NCBI RefSeq assembly: GCF_006715765.1
Contig: NZ_VFNV01000001.1
Coordinates: 868,001 to 932,000 of the forward strand
Source of the DNA: Rarobacter incanus
GTDB lineage: Bacteria; Actinomycetota; Actinomycetes; Actinomycetales; Cellulomonadaceae
DNA: 64,000 bases
Reading direction: 5' to 3'
Shown: positions 9,405-19,879 of the stretch, one piece after another
Numbering within the stretch: the first letter of the stretch is position 1
Layout: each line of letters opens with the position of its first letter
The notes under the pieces: model-generated
Databases searched by the model: none
Told to the model about the DNA's origin: nothing
What the model saw: only the letters and a program-made list of their open reading frames with translations
Made by a program: the position numbers and the translations under genes

Positions 9405-9650
9405 ATGAGTTCTGACGACGAGAACACCTCTCCCGCGACGCCGCCCGCCGTCGATGCGGACGGTGGCATCCTTCCGCCCGCCCCGATGCTTCCGGACCCC
9501 GAAGCCGAGGGCGAGGGACCGGAACTGGTGTCGGACGAAGAGGACAATCCGTGGGGCGAGCCGCAGCCGAAATGGATTCAGCGACTGGCGCTGGCGACGT
9601 CCCTCACGTGTCTGGCTGCGGCATTCATCATCATATTAGTCGTCATGTAG
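9405..9650 (+). CDS. Small acidic single-span membrane protein, function unknown
   Basis: This 81-residue protein has an acidic, proline-rich N-terminal half (PPAPMLPDPEAEGEGPELV), a short NPWGEPQPKW linker and one C-terminal hydrophobic segment, LALATSLTCLAAAFIIILVVM. The topology suggests a tail-anchored protein with its acidic part in the cytoplasm. I do not recognise the family. The TAGGTT box placed for leaderless transcription and the actinobacterial codon use support it as a real gene. It stands alone between divergent and convergent neighbours. Confidence 0.65.
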   Translation: MSSDDENTSPATPPAVDADGGILPPAPMLPDPEAEGEGPELVSDEEDNPWGEPQPKWIQRLALATSLTCLAAAFIIILVVM

Positions 9651-9742
9651 CAACAGCGCAGGGCGGGCAACCCGCACCGCGCTCGTTAGGCGGCGCGGGC
9701 AGCGGATCCCAATGCCCGGGCGCATCCCCCACGCCACGCACG

Positions 9743-10327
9743 CTAGTCGGAGGGTGCGACCTGCATTGTGGGGAAGTCGTCGTCGAACGAGGATCCCAGC
9801 GGGAATGACTCCATGGGGCGCCAGATCCCGTCCGCTCCGTGCTCATACAAAATGACGTCGTTGACCACGAAGCTCGCCTCGTAGGCTCCCATATCCGCGA
9901 ACGCGACATTGAGCGCCGAGTCGGCGACGTCGTGGGCAACCGTGACGTGCGGGTGGTAGTGGAACCGAGCGGGACTTGCCAGCGGACCGGACCTAACCAG
10001 AGCTTCCAGCTTCTCGCACTCCGCTATGCCCTGCGCAACCTGGACGAACACGACTTGGGACACGGGGCGAAACGTCCCCGCCGACCGCAGGTAGACAAGG
10101 AAAGGGTCTATCTGGCATGCCATATCCCGCAGGTGCTGGTGGATGCCCGGCAACTCGGCGGAAGATACCTCGGTTGGTCCCAGAATCGTGATGTGGGGCG
10201 GGATGGCGCGGGCCTGCGTGTCCCCGAACGATTCGCGCGCGGCCGCCAGCTCCTGCGCAAACGGCGCGGGTACCGCAAGCGCCACGCCGATCTGCACGGT
10301 GTCCGTCGGCTCCGCGGTGGCACCCAT
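9743..10327 (-). CDS. 2'-5' RNA ligase family protein (2H phosphoesterase)
   Basis: This 194-residue protein of the 2H phosphoesterase superfamily has the two expected histidine motifs, PPHITILGP near residue 43 and HPHVTVAH near residue 125, about 80 residues apart. Family members open 2',3'-cyclic phosphates or join or cleave 2'-5' linkages in RNA. The substrate in actinobacteria is not settled. It starts 3 bases after trpS and must be cotranscribed with it, hinting at a role in RNA or tRNA metabolism. Confidence 0.85.
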   Translation of the reverse strand: MGATAEPTDTVQIGVALAVPAPFAQELAAARESFGDTQARAIPPHITILGPTEVSSAELPGIHQHLRDMACQIDPFLVYLRSAGTFRPVSQVVFVQVAQGIAECEKLEALVRSGPLASPARFHYHPHVTVAHDVADSALNVAFADMGAYEASFVVNDVILYEHGADGIWRPMESFPLGSSFDDDFPTMQVAPSD

Positions 10328-10330
10328 CCC

Positions 10331-11485
<1,155 letters not shown>

Positions 11486-11851
11486 TCAGGTCGCGTCAAC
11501 GTCCCAGGGGGGCAACTCGCCCGGGCCGAGCAAACCGCCCGCGGTGCGCACTGCCGTGCGCGGCTCGTGGCCCATCTCCCCGGCCGGCGAACGCTCTTGC
11601 GCGGGTTCGGTCAGCGCCTCGCGGACGATGCGACGCGGGTCGTATTTGCGCGGATCAAGCTGGGACCAATCGATATCGGAATCGGTGGATCCGGCGGCGG
11701 AGAACTCGTCCTTGAAACTACCGAGCTGCCCGCGCAGGCTCTTGACCAAGGATGCAAGCTGCTCGGCGTACTGCGGCAGGCGCTGCGGTCCGACCACGAT
11801 CGCCACCACCACGAGCAGGACTAGGAATTCACCCCCGTTTATTCCGAACAC
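11486..11851 (-). CDS. tatB: Sec-independent protein translocase protein TatB
   Basis: This TatA/TatB family protein has one N-terminal membrane helix (GEFLVLLVVVAIVV), the hinge VGPQRLP and an amphipathic helix (YAEQLASLVKSLRGQ). With TatC it recognises twin-arginine signal peptides. The 121-residue length and the block LDPRKYDPRRIVREAL match actinobacterial TatB better than TatA. It starts at GTG with an AGAGGG ribosome site. tatA and tatC are not in the window. It lies upstream of trpS and diverges from the methyltransferase gene. Confidence 0.85.
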   Translation of the reverse strand: MFGINGGEFLVLLVVVAIVVGPQRLPQYAEQLASLVKSLRGQLGSFKDEFSAAGSTDSDIDWSQLDPRKYDPRRIVREALTEPAQERSPAGEMGHEPRTAVRTAGGLLGPGELPPWDVDAT

Positions 11852-11970
11852 GATCCCTCTTCGCCAGTCAGTAAGATAGAGCCAGTCAAGTCTACGACGA
11901 GTGGTTCAGCAATAGGGAGACGATCATCGCAATCGACAAGGCTCTGAGTTGGGCATTCGCGGAGGACTAC

Positions 11971-12558
11971 GTGACGGACGCCCCCGGCATCGAGGCCGCC
12001 CGCGAGCGCGCCGGAGAATACGGAATGGCCGCAATCAGCCGGGCCACGGGCGCCGTTTTGCGGGTCATCGCGGCGGCCATGGGTGCGCGGACCGTAGTTG
12101 AGGTGGGAACCGGAGCGGGAATCACCGCGCAGTATCTGCTCGAGGCGATGCCCGCCGATGGTGTTGTTACCACCATCGATGCCGAGGCGGAGCACCAGCG
12201 TCAGGCAAAGGTGGCGCTGCGGGAAGCCGGCATAGGGGTGAACCGCACGCGCCCTATCCTTGGCCGCCCCCTGGAGGTGCTTCCGCGCCTCGCGGATGCC
12301 GCTTACGACATCGTCGTTCTCAGCGAGCGCCCCGAGATGCTCGCCGCTTACACCGACCACGTCCTGCGGATCCTGCGGCCGGGCGGAGCGGTGATCGTGC
12401 TCAATGCCCTGTGGCACGATGCCGTCGCCGATCCGGCCCGCCGCGACGAGCCCGTCGTCGCGCTGCGCCAAGTCATTCGCTCCCTGCACGATGATGAGCG
12501 GTTGTTTTCCGCAATCGTGCCAGTGGGCGCAGGGATACTAGTGGGCACCAAGCGGTGA
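11971..12558 (+). CDS. SAM-dependent O-methyltransferase (actinobacterial Rv1220c type)
   Basis: This class I methyltransferase has the SAM site VVEVGTGAGITAQYL, an acidic residue after strand 2 (TTIDAEAEHQRQAK) and YDIVVLSE at motif II. It resembles the small actinobacterial O-methyltransferases typified by mycobacterial Rv1220c. The coordinates use the first normal start, GTG at 11971 (195 residues). The in-frame sequence upstream, IDKALSWAFAEDY, looks like the true N-terminus of the family. The only ribosome site there, AGGGAG at 11914-11919, precedes ATC codons at 11923 and 11926. A non-standard start is therefore likely. It diverges from tatB, with a possible -10 TAAGAT at 11872. Confidence 0.85.
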   Translation: MTDAPGIEAARERAGEYGMAAISRATGAVLRVIAAAMGARTVVEVGTGAGITAQYLLEAMPADGVVTTIDAEAEHQRQAKVALREAGIGVNRTRPILGRPLEVLPRLADAAYDIVVLSERPEMLAAYTDHVLRILRPGGAVIVLNALWHDAVADPARRDEPVVALRQVIRSLHDDERLFSAIVPVGAGILVGTKR

Positions 12559-12700
12559 TTCGGGCGCGGCCGCGGGCGCTTGCGCGCGGTTGCCGCGACG
12601 ATGCTGTTCGCAATTTGGGTCGGGCGGCGGGCACCCGCCTGCGCCGTGGCCTGCCTGCCGACGGGTACCGACCGCCGGGGCGGCCCCGCGGGGGTACTTT

Positions 12701-14332
12701 CTACTTCAGCTGCGCGGCAAGCAGGTTCGCGACGGTGGCGACCCCGAAGCCGGTAGCGTCCGGGGCCTCCCAGTCCGCGGGGCTCTTTGCGCGGGCGGGC
12801 CCGGCGACATCGAGGTGAACCCACGGGATTTCCCCCACGAAATGCTCAATGAACAAAGCCGCCGTGATGGTGCCTGCGCTCACCGCCGAGGTGCTTGTCG
12901 AACAGCGGTCAGCGACCGGCGACCGCAGCGAACTGCGATAGCCCTCGTGCAGGGGCAAACGCCACATCGGTTCGTGTGCCACCCCCGCGGATGCGAGGAC
13001 GCCATTTGCCAGGTCGTCATCGTTCGACAGCAGTGCACCCATCTTGGTACCGAGCGCAGTTTTTGCGGCCCCCGTCAGCGTGGCAACGTCTATTATCGCG
13101 TTCGGCGACAGCGCCGTGCGCGCCCAGGCAATGGCATCGGCCAGCACCAAACGGCCCTCGGCGTCCGTATTCGCGACCTCGACACTCGAACCATCCGCCA
13201 TCCAAAGTACATCTCCGGGCCGCAGCGCGGAACCCGACGGCATGTTCTCCGCCAAAGGCATCACGGCGGTAACCTCGACGGGTGCGCAGTTGAGAGCCGC
13301 TGCAACCACCGCGCCCAGCACGGTCGCCGCTCCCGCCATGTCGGTCTTCATCGCGGGCATGGTCGTGCGCGGTTTGAGGCTCAAGCCACCCGAATCGAAG
13401 GTGATCCCCTTGCCCACAAGGACCACATGCGCAAGGGATGCGGCCGGAGCGTCGGATTCGCCGGGCCGATAATGGGCCGTCACGAACCGCGGGGGCGTTG
13501 CGGCGCCAGCACCGACGGCCAGCACCCCACCGAATCCGTTTGCGGCAAGCCACTGCTCGTCCCGCACCTCCACGTCCAGGCCAATCTCGCTGCCGATGCT
13601 CTGGCAGGCGGCGGCGAAGGCCGTTGGCGTCACGACGTTGGCGGGAGCACTTCCGAGGGATCGCGCGATCCACACCCCGCGCGCAATGTTGCGCTGCACC
13701 GTGATGGCGCGTTCCAACGGCTCAAGCGCGTGCTTGCCGCACAACAAAACGACGCCGGGCACCTCGCTGCCCGTGGGGGCGAAGCCGCTCCGCGCTGCCG
13801 ACCACGGACGGTAGAGCGCGGATAGGTAACCGCGGGCAAAGCTAGCGAACGCGCCAGGGCTGGTCGGGACCCCCAGGTCCACCACGACCGTGCCGTTTCC
13901 TCTCACCGCGCCGGCCAGAGCCGCCCCGGCGAGCGCAAGATCATCATCGCGCCCCGATCCCAGACCAAGGAAACCGAGCCGCCGGGTCAGGCCGTCCCAG
14001 GGTAGCTTCGCCCCCCGTCCGCCGTGAACGCGCGGCAGGGTCAGGGCCTCGCATTCCCCCGCGCGCCCCGTGATTCCCAGCGATTCGCCAAGATCCGCCA
14101 GATCGACTCCGTAGCGCAGCGATGCCGCCGTCGCGCCGCGGCTAGGCCGCACCGAATCGTCGCCGTCGGCGGGTTGGACGGTGACGAAGGCCTGCACGTC
14201 GGGTTGCGATAGCAGCCCCGTCGATTGCATGGTGCCCGGAGCCAACAGGATCTCCGGGGGTTGATTCCCATACAAGCTCGCAGCGGGCGTGGCCCGCGAT
14301 TGGAACCGCACGCTACTGGACGACACCCTCAA
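12701..14332 (-). CDS. pepA: Leucyl aminopeptidase (M17)
   Basis: This cytosolic two-metal aminopeptidase removes N-terminal residues from peptides. The C-terminal catalytic domain carries LVGKGITFDSGGLSLK, the family signature NTDAEGRLVLADAI, MKTDMAGAA and the later block GTITAALFIEHFV. The N-terminal macro-like domain is poorly conserved. The frame opens at TTG 14332 and overlaps the end of the DUF3117 gene by 20 bases. GTG 14326 or GTG 14311 are equally possible starts, and none has a good ribosome site. It is the last gene of the run dapE, LOG, DUF3117, pepA. The 142 bases between it and the convergent methyltransferase gene are GC-rich with no recognised gene. Confidence 0.92.
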   Translation of the reverse strand: MRVSSSSVRFQSRATPAASLYGNQPPEILLAPGTMQSTGLLSQPDVQAFVTVQPADGDDSVRPSRGATAASLRYGVDLADLGESLGITGRAGECEALTLPRVHGGRGAKLPWDGLTRRLGFLGLGSGRDDDLALAGAALAGAVRGNGTVVVDLGVPTSPGAFASFARGYLSALYRPWSAARSGFAPTGSEVPGVVLLCGKHALEPLERAITVQRNIARGVWIARSLGSAPANVVTPTAFAAACQSIGSEIGLDVEVRDEQWLAANGFGGVLAVGAGAATPPRFVTAHYRPGESDAPAASLAHVVLVGKGITFDSGGLSLKPRTTMPAMKTDMAGAATVLGAVVAAALNCAPVEVTAVMPLAENMPSGSALRPGDVLWMADGSSVEVANTDAEGRLVLADAIAWARTALSPNAIIDVATLTGAAKTALGTKMGALLSNDDDLANGVLASAGVAHEPMWRLPLHEGYRSSLRSPVADRCSTSTSAVSAGTITAALFIEHFVGEIPWVHLDVAGPARAKSPADWEAPDATGFGVATVANLLAAQLK

Positions 14333-14480
14333 GTGCGGCCTTCAGCGCGGTGGCCTCGTCGGCATTCATTTCAATGACGAGCCTTCCGCCGCCCTCGGCC
14401 GGGATCTTCATAACGAGGCTGCGTCCCTCCTTGACAACCTCCATCGGCCCCTCGCCGGTTCGTGGCTTCATTGCCGCCAT
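14313..14480 (-). CDS. DUF3117 small protein
   Basis: This 55-residue protein is highly conserved in Actinomycetota. It begins MAAMKPRTGEGPMEVV and has the core blocks GRSLVMKIPAEGGGRLV and NADEATALKAALE. Its function is unknown. The ATG is preceded by a GAGGA ribosome site. It starts 45 bases after the LOG gene and its 3' end overlaps the longest possible reading of pepA, so it is probably cotranscribed with both. Confidence 0.92.
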   Translation of the reverse strand: MAAMKPRTGEGPMEVVKEGRSLVMKIPAEGGGRLVIEMNADEATALKAALEGVVQ

Positions 14481-14525
14481 GGACTTGTCCTCACTCTCGC
14501 GTTACGAAAACCCGTCTTCAAAGCC

Positions 14526-15290
14526 CTATTCTAGTCCATTAGCCGCATCACGTGCTGAAAGGAGGAACTCCACGGCCTGTTCCGGGTCGTCGACAACGGT
14601 GAATAGATCGACGTCCGAAGCCTTAATTGTCCCCCGCTCAACCAGCGAGGTTCGCAGCCAGTCGAGCAGGCCACCCCAGTACGCGGAATCGACCAAAACG
14701 ATCGGGAAAGCGCCAACCTTGCGCGTCTGCACGAGGGTGAGGGCCTCGAACAGCTCGTCCAGGGTCCCAAAGCCGCCGGGGAGCACAACGAAGCCGCTGG
14801 CGTACTTGACGAACATCGTCTTGCGAGCGAAGAAATACCGGAAGTGGACTCCCAGGTTGACGTACTCGTTCATGCCCTGTTCGAAGGGCAGCTCGATGCC
14901 CAGCCCCACCGAGGTGCCACCCGCCAACGAAGCGCCCCTGTTGGCGGCCTCCATCACGCCGGGTCCGCCACCGGTTATGACCGCGTACCCCGAATCGACC
15001 AGCCTGCGTCCGATTTCCTCCGCCGCGCGGTAGTCCCAGTGATCGCGGCTAGTGCGGGCGGAACCGAAGACAGAAATTGCGGGGCCGAGTTCCGCCAGCG
15101 CCCCGAAACCCTCGACAAATTCGGATTGAATTCGCAGGACCCTCCACGGGTCGCCGTGCAGCCAATCGGCCGATTCGCTGGTGCTCAGGAGCCGTTCGTC
15201 GCTAGTCGTCAGCGGAACCTGCTCTCCCCTCAGCAGAATCGGGCCCTTTCGGTATCCACCCTCTTGGCCGGTCGTGGCATCGCTACTCAT
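14526..15290 (-). CDS. LOG-family protein (TIGR00730, Rossmann-fold nucleotide-binding)
   Basis: This 254-residue LOG-type protein has the paired motifs GGGPGVMEAANRGA and PGGFGTLDELFEA, which form the nucleotide and active site. Characterised relatives are cytokinin riboside 5'-monophosphate phosphoribohydrolases or AMP/pyrimidine nucleosidases. The physiological substrate here is not known. It begins 10 bases after the end of dapE, but a TAGTGT box followed by 7 bases and the ATG suggests an internal leaderless promoter as well. In many actinobacteria this gene lies beside dapE, as here. Confidence 0.88.
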   Translation of the reverse strand: MSSDATTGQEGGYRKGPILLRGEQVPLTTSDERLLSTSESADWLHGDPWRVLRIQSEFVEGFGALAELGPAISVFGSARTSRDHWDYRAAEEIGRRLVDSGYAVITGGGPGVMEAANRGASLAGGTSVGLGIELPFEQGMNEYVNLGVHFRYFFARKTMFVKYASGFVVLPGGFGTLDELFEALTLVQTRKVGAFPIVLVDSAYWGGLLDWLRTSLVERGTIKASDVDLFTVVDDPEQAVEFLLSARDAANGLE

Positions 15291-15297
15291 GCCATAG

Positions 15298-15303
15298 ACA
15301 CTA
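15298..15303 (-). promoter_or_regulatory. -10 box of leaderless LOG gene
   Basis: Minus-strand TAGTGT, which uses the dapE stop codon, is 7 bases before the LOG ATG. This fits an internal promoter giving a leaderless transcript. Confidence 0.4.
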
Positions 15304-16431
15304 GCGCGTGAAATCTGCCGCGTTCGTTAGCCACGAGTGAAGCGCCGCGTAACAGTCGATGACTTGCCGAACGCTCACGCGTTCCTGGTCGTGGTGCGCA
15401 AGGGTCGGATCCCCCGGCCCGAAGTTGACGGCCGGAACGCCGAGGACGCTGAACCGTGCCACATCCGTCCATCCGACCTTCGCGACGGCACCCTTGCCGG
15501 TTGCCGCGCCGACGGCGTCGACGAATTCGCGCGCGATTGGCGCGTCGAGTCCGGGGCGCGCGCCGTCGGCCTCGTCGTCCACCTGCACCTCGTAGGGGGA
15601 AAAGAAATCACGCAGGAAGGCGATGGCCTGCGCTGCCGGCATCGACGGAGCAAACCTGTAATTGACGGTCACGGTGCACGCATCCGGAATGACGTTTCCG
15701 GCGATGCCACCCACGATCTTTACCGCGTTGAGGGACTCGCGATAGTCGAGCCCGTCCACGCAGATGGTTGCTGGCTTGTAGTCGCGCAGCCGATTGAGAA
15801 CCTCGGCCGCCCCATGGATCGCGTTCACCCCCATCCATGCGCGCGCCGAATGCGCCGCGACGCCGGGGACCATGACGTGGACCCGGACGGTTCCGTTGCA
15901 TCCGCCTTCGATGCCCCCGGCCGAAGGCTCCCCCAGCACCGCGAAATCGCCCGCAAGCAGTTCCGGGTACTCGGCCACCAGGTGGCCCAGGCCGTTCAGT
16001 TCCGACGCGACCTCTTCGTTGTCGTACGCCACGAGCGTCAGCTCGTGCAACGGGCGTTCACTCGCGGATACGATGTCGGCGAAAACCTGCATCATCACGG
16101 CCAGCCCGGCCTTCATATCGACCGTGCCTCGGCCCCAAATCATCGTCTCACCGCCCTCCTCAATCTCGCGAGTGGGCAGATTGTCCGCGACGGGCACCGT
16201 GTCCAGGTGCCCCGCCAAGATAACTCGGCGCGCCCCAGCCCCATTGGTCCTAGCGATGATGTTGTTGCCCAGGCGCGTCACCACGACCCGGTCCGCGGGC
16301 AGGGCACGCAGCGCGTCCTCGACCGCGTCGGCCAACTCACGCTCGTCGCCGCTCACCGATCGCGTGTCGCACAGGGCACGCACCAGGGCGGTGAGGCCAC
16401 TGGAACCCCGCGTCAAATCTAGACTTGGCAT
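15301..16431 (-). CDS. dapE: Succinyl-diaminopimelate desuccinylase
   Basis: This M20 zinc hydrolase releases LL-diaminopimelate from its N-succinyl form in lysine and peptidoglycan synthesis. Its 376 residues show the metal motif [42 protein letters not shown], the dimerisation-domain block [16 protein letters not shown] and [14 protein letters not shown] near the end. The start is the ATG at 16431, set by a TAGCAT box 7 bases upstream. It diverges from dapD over 93 bases, so two enzymes of the same pathway flank one regulatory region. Confidence 0.95.
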   Translation of the reverse strand: MPSLDLTRGSSGLTALVRALCDTRSVSGDERELADAVEDALRALPADRVVVTRLGNNIIARTNGAGARRVILAGHLDTVPVADNLPTREIEEGGETMIWGRGTVDMKAGLAVMMQVFADIVSASERPLHELTLVAYDNEEVASELNGLGHLVAEYPELLAGDFAVLGEPSAGGIEGGCNGTVRVHVMVPGVAAHSARAWMGVNAIHGAAEVLNRLRDYKPATICVDGLDYRESLNAVKIVGGIAGNVIPDACTVTVNYRFAPSMPAAQAIAFLRDFFSPYEVQVDDEADGARPGLDAPIAREFVDAVGAATGKGAVAKVGWTDVARFSVLGVPAVNFGPGDPTLAHHDQERVSVRQVIDCYAALHSWLTNAADFTR

Positions 16432-16438
16432 GATCTCG

Positions 16439-16444
16439 ATGCTA
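16439..16444 (-). promoter_or_regulatory. -10 box of leaderless dapE
   Basis: Minus-strand TAGCAT is separated by 7 bases from the dapE ATG. It is part of the divergent dapE-dapD control region. Confidence 0.5.
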
Positions 16445-16511
16445 CCGCACCGGGCGACCGCCAATTCGGGGACTTTACCTTTCCAATACCGCTCATTTGC
16501 TCAAGTGCGGT

Positions 16512-16517
16512 TAGGCT
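16512..16517 (+). promoter_or_regulatory. -10 box of leaderless dapD
   Basis: TAGGCT is followed by 7 bases and the dapD ATG at 16525, with no ribosome site. It mirrors the dapE box 68 bases away. Confidence 0.5.
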
Positions 16518-16524
16518 TGTATCT

Positions 16525-17502
16525 ATGTCTGTCACTTCCGCAAATGACTCAACTTCGACCGGATCCGCGTGGGCTTTCGGGTTGGCCTCCGTCGACATAA
16601 CGGGCGCCACTTTGGATGTCTGGTACCCAAAGCCACAACTCGGCGAACCCCTGGCGGGGGCCACGGCCGCGGATGCCCCCCAGGCACTCCACGATCTGGC
16701 CACGACCGACGATGCCCGCCGCGTCGCCACGCGCGTCGTCTTGACCCACATCGACCTCGCGGCCCCGCCCGCCAATGCGGCGGACGCCTACCTGCGGCTG
16801 CACCTCCTGTCGCACCGATTGATCAAACCCCACGGACAGAACCTGGACGGCATCTTTGGGGTGCTCACCAACGTCGTGTGGACAAGCGCGGGACCGGCAT
16901 CGGTCCACGGTTTCGAAGAAACGCGCCTGCGGCTGCGCCCGCGCGGCCCCGTCACGGTGTACGGCATCGACAAGTTCCCCCGCATGGTCGACTACGTGAT
17001 TCCCGACGGCGTGCGCATCGCCGATGCGGATCGCGTGCGTCTCGGCGCCTACCTGGCCGCCGGCACGACCGTGATGCACGAGGGATTCGTCAACTTCAAT
17101 GCGGGCACCCTCGGGGCATCGATGGTAGAGGGACGAATCTCGGCCGGAGTCACGGTCGGAGACGGTTCGGACGTGGGCGGCGGCGCCTCGATCATGGGCA
17201 CCCTGTCCGGAGGCGGCAAGCAAACGATCACGATCGGGCAACGGTCGCTGCTCGGCGCCAACGCGGGGCTGGGGATCAGCCTCGGCAACGACTGCATCGT
17301 TGAGGCGGGGCTGTACATTACCGCCGGCACCAAGGTCACGTTCGCGGGTGGTGAGCGCGCAGGCACAACCGCCAAGGCGCTCGAGCTCTCAGGCAAGGAC
17401 AATCTGCTATTCCGCCGCAACTCGCTGACGGGCGGCGTCGAGGTGGTGGAGCGCGCTGGCGTCGGCATTGAACTCAATGCCGCGCTCCACGCAAACGTGT
17501 GA
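16525..17502 (+). CDS. dapD: 2,3,4,5-tetrahydropyridine-2,6-dicarboxylate N-succinyltransferase
   Basis: This enzyme transfers succinyl from succinyl-CoA to tetrahydrodipicolinate, opening the succinylase branch of lysine and diaminopimelate synthesis. The 325 residues form the actinobacterial DapD type: an N-terminal alpha/beta domain, then a left-handed beta helix of hexapeptide repeats ([57 protein letters not shown]). The block MVEGRIS precedes the helix. With dapE across the divergent promoter and dapC at 19.9 kb, this gives three steps of the pathway. Its stop overlaps the next gene's GTG. Confidence 0.95.
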   Translation: MSVTSANDSTSTGSAWAFGLASVDITGATLDVWYPKPQLGEPLAGATAADAPQALHDLATTDDARRVATRVVLTHIDLAAPPANAADAYLRLHLLSHRLIKPHGQNLDGIFGVLTNVVWTSAGPASVHGFEETRLRLRPRGPVTVYGIDKFPRMVDYVIPDGVRIADADRVRLGAYLAAGTTVMHEGFVNFNAGTLGASMVEGRISAGVTVGDGSDVGGGASIMGTLSGGGKQTITIGQRSLLGANAGLGISLGNDCIVEAGLYITAGTKVTFAGGERAGTTAKALELSGKDNLLFRRNSLTGGVEVVERAGVGIELNAALHANV

Positions 17503-18380
17503 AACGCTTCCTTGTTTCTTTCACCGCCTTCGCTCTCGTGGCGTGCCTAGCGGTCGCCGGTGTCATTGTTTTGCTCAACAAAGTCTCCACACCGGCGACC
17601 GCCGCGCAGCGGTGCACCGCGCAGGCGCAGGGCCAGTCGTGGTCGTTGGATCCCGACCAGTCACGCTTGGCAGCGCTGATCGGAATCCGCGCCATGGAGC
17701 GCGGCATGCCGGCCCGCGCCGCAACGATCGCGCTCGCGACCGCCTACCAAGAGTCGAAGATCACCAACATCAACTACGGTGACCGCGACTCCCTGGGGAT
17801 CTTCCAGCAACGCCCTTCGCAGGGATGGGGAACCCGCGAGGAGGTGACGGATCCGGTCTATGCGACCGACGCTTTCTACGACGTGCTAGCCAAGGTGGAT
17901 GGGTACGAATCCATGGCGGTCACGAAGGCGGCGCAAGCCGTGCAGCGCTCCGCCTTCCCTGACGCTTACGCGGATCACGAAGACATGGGCCGCGTGTGGG
18001 CATCCGCGCTCAACGGCTACAGTCAGGCATCGCTGACGTGCATCCTGGATCCCGTGGCGGACGGCGACCCGCACACCCCGGCCGAGTTCAAGAAGATCCT
18101 CAAGACCGACCTACCGCAGGCGACAGCTTCCACCATCGATGCGCAGGAGGGCCAATTAGCCGTCGAGGTCGATCCCGAACGCGCGGCGAAGAAGCTCAAC
18201 CTGGGCGCCACCCAAGCGTCGCGCGTGGGATGGGCTATAGCCCAGTGGGCGGTGGCCACCGCCCACGCAACGGGAGCCACCTCGGTCAGCTTCGAGGACA
18301 TGCGCTGGGATCGCGATGGCGGCACCTGGTCGGTGGTGACGAACACGACCGACCGCGTCGTTGTCGCCTTCTCGCGGTAG
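17499..18380 (+). CDS. Secreted or membrane-anchored lysozyme-fold-like protein, function unknown
   Basis: The 293 residues start with a signal or anchor segment, [22 protein letters not shown] region near residues 50-125 follows with [31 protein letters not shown] and [13 protein letters not shown]. The E plus [12 protein letters not shown] pattern is common in actinobacterial proteins with a lysozyme-like fold, which suggests peptidoglycan binding or cleavage. The C-terminal third is less conserved. The start is GTG within GTGA, overlapping dapD by 4 bases, so the two are coupled. That pairing with diaminopimelate synthesis fits a cell-wall role, but activity is not proven by sequence. Confidence 0.7.
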   Translation: MKRFLVSFTAFALVACLAVAGVIVLLNKVSTPATAAQRCTAQAQGQSWSLDPDQSRLAALIGIRAMERGMPARAATIALATAYQESKITNINYGDRDSLGIFQQRPSQGWGTREEVTDPVYATDAFYDVLAKVDGYESMAVTKAAQAVQRSAFPDAYADHEDMGRVWASALNGYSQASLTCILDPVADGDPHTPAEFKKILKTDLPQATASTIDAQEGQLAVEVDPERAAKKLNLGATQASRVGWAIAQWAVATAHATGATSVSFEDMRWDRDGGTWSVVTNTTDRVVVAFSR

Positions 18381-18388
18381 CCGCCGGA

Positions 18389-19684
18389 TCAGCGTTCGCC
18401 GATATCCACGTAGTCGCGCGTGGTTGCGCCGGTGTAGATCTGCCGGGGGCGGCCGATTTTGCTCTTGGGATCCCTCATCATTTCGCGCCACTGAGCGATC
18501 CAGCCCGGCATGCGCCCGAGCGCGAAAAGCGGGGTGAACATCGCGGGCTCGAAGCCCATCGCTTTGTAAATGATGCCGGTGTAAAAGTCGACATTCGGGT
18601 AGAGCCGGCGCTCCGCGAAGTAATCATCGCTCAGGGCGATCTCCTCGAGTTCCATCGCGATTTCGAGCAACGGATCGTCGATTCCCAGCGTCGATAGGAC
18701 CGCGTGCGCCCTGCCCTTGACGATGGCGGCGCGCGGGTCATAATTCTTATAGACGCGGTGCCCGAATCCCATCAGGCGCACGCCTTCTTCCTTCGCCTTC
18801 ACTCGCTTGATGAACGTCTTGACGTCGTCATCCGAATCGCGAATCGCGGTCAGCATCTTCAACACCGCCTCGTTGGCGCCACCGTGCAGCGGCCCCGAAA
18901 GCGCGCTGATTCCGGCGGAGACTGAGGCATAGAGGTTGGCGTGCGCCGACCCGGTGATGCGGACCACCGACGCCGAGCAGTTTTGCTCGTGGTCGGCGTG
19001 CAAAATCAGCAACTTATCGAGGGCCTCGACCAAAATGGGATTCGCGTCGTACTGCTCGTAGGGCACCGCGAAGGTCATGCGCAGGAAGTCCTCGACGTAG
19101 CCCCTTGAATAGTCGGGGTACAGCAAGGGTTCCCCGACGCGCCGCCGGTGCAAGTACGAGGTGATCGTCCGCGCCTTCGCGAGCAGCAGCACGGTCGCCA
19201 GTTCGACGGTGTCCTCGTCGAACGGGTCAAGCGATTCCGGATAGAACGTTGCCAGGGCGCTCACGGCCGATGACATGACCGCCATGGGGTGACTGGTGCG
19301 CGGGAACGTCCCCATGAACGTCCTAAAATCCTCGTGCACCAGCGTGTGCCGGTTGACCCGCTCGATGAACCCATCGCGCTCCGACTCGGTCGGGAGTTCG
19401 CCGTGAATGAGCAGGTACGCAACCTCCAGGAAGGACGAGTTCTTCGCCAACTGATCGATCGGATACCCGCGGTAGAGCAGTACACCCTCGTTGCCGTCAA
19501 TGAAGGTGATCTTTGACTCGCACTGCGCGGTGTTCATGAAGCCCGGATCGTATGTAACGTACCCGGTCTTATTCATCAAGTCGGCGACGACAATTCCGTC
19601 GTTGCCCTCGGTGGCAGGCTGAACGGGTAGATCTACGGCGGCGCTTGACGTCGTTACTGTCACCGTGCGTGCGTGTTCCTTCAC
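18389..19684 (-). CDS. gltA: Citrate synthase
   Basis: This type II citrate synthase condenses oxaloacetate and acetyl-CoA at the entry of the TCA cycle. Conserved blocks include YRGYPIDQLA, LNLHADHEQN-like LHADHEQNCSASVVR, GPLHGGANEAVLKML, MGFGHRVYKNYDPRA and YPNVDFYTGI. These contain the two active-site histidines and the aspartate. I place the start at GTG 19684 because AAGGGAA lies about 7 bases before it. ATG 19699 and a later GTG are alternatives. The protein is then 431 residues, normal for the family. The 195 bases up to dapC serve as its promoter region. Confidence 0.95.
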   Translation of the reverse strand: MKEHARTVTVTTSSAAVDLPVQPATEGNDGIVVADLMNKTGYVTYDPGFMNTAQCESKITFIDGNEGVLLYRGYPIDQLAKNSSFLEVAYLLIHGELPTESERDGFIERVNRHTLVHEDFRTFMGTFPRTSHPMAVMSSAVSALATFYPESLDPFDEDTVELATVLLLAKARTITSYLHRRRVGEPLLYPDYSRGYVEDFLRMTFAVPYEQYDANPILVEALDKLLILHADHEQNCSASVVRITGSAHANLYASVSAGISALSGPLHGGANEAVLKMLTAIRDSDDDVKTFIKRVKAKEEGVRLMGFGHRVYKNYDPRAAIVKGRAHAVLSTLGIDDPLLEIAMELEEIALSDDYFAERRLYPNVDFYTGIIYKAMGFEPAMFTPLFALGRMPGWIAQWREMMRDPKSKIGRPRQIYTGATTRDYVDIGER

Positions 19685-19879
19685 GAACGTTCCCTTCATG
19701 AGCTGCGAGACGCAACGACAGTCGAACGCGACTGCCTGCCGCATCATTGCCCGGACTTGACTCGAGATATTGGCACAATCTGCCCCAGACTGTACCCGGT
19801 CACGGCGGAACTCGGCCACCTTCGTGGCGAGAACAAAGCCTTGATTTTACAGATTCTATACCCTAGCCAGGCAATCCGA

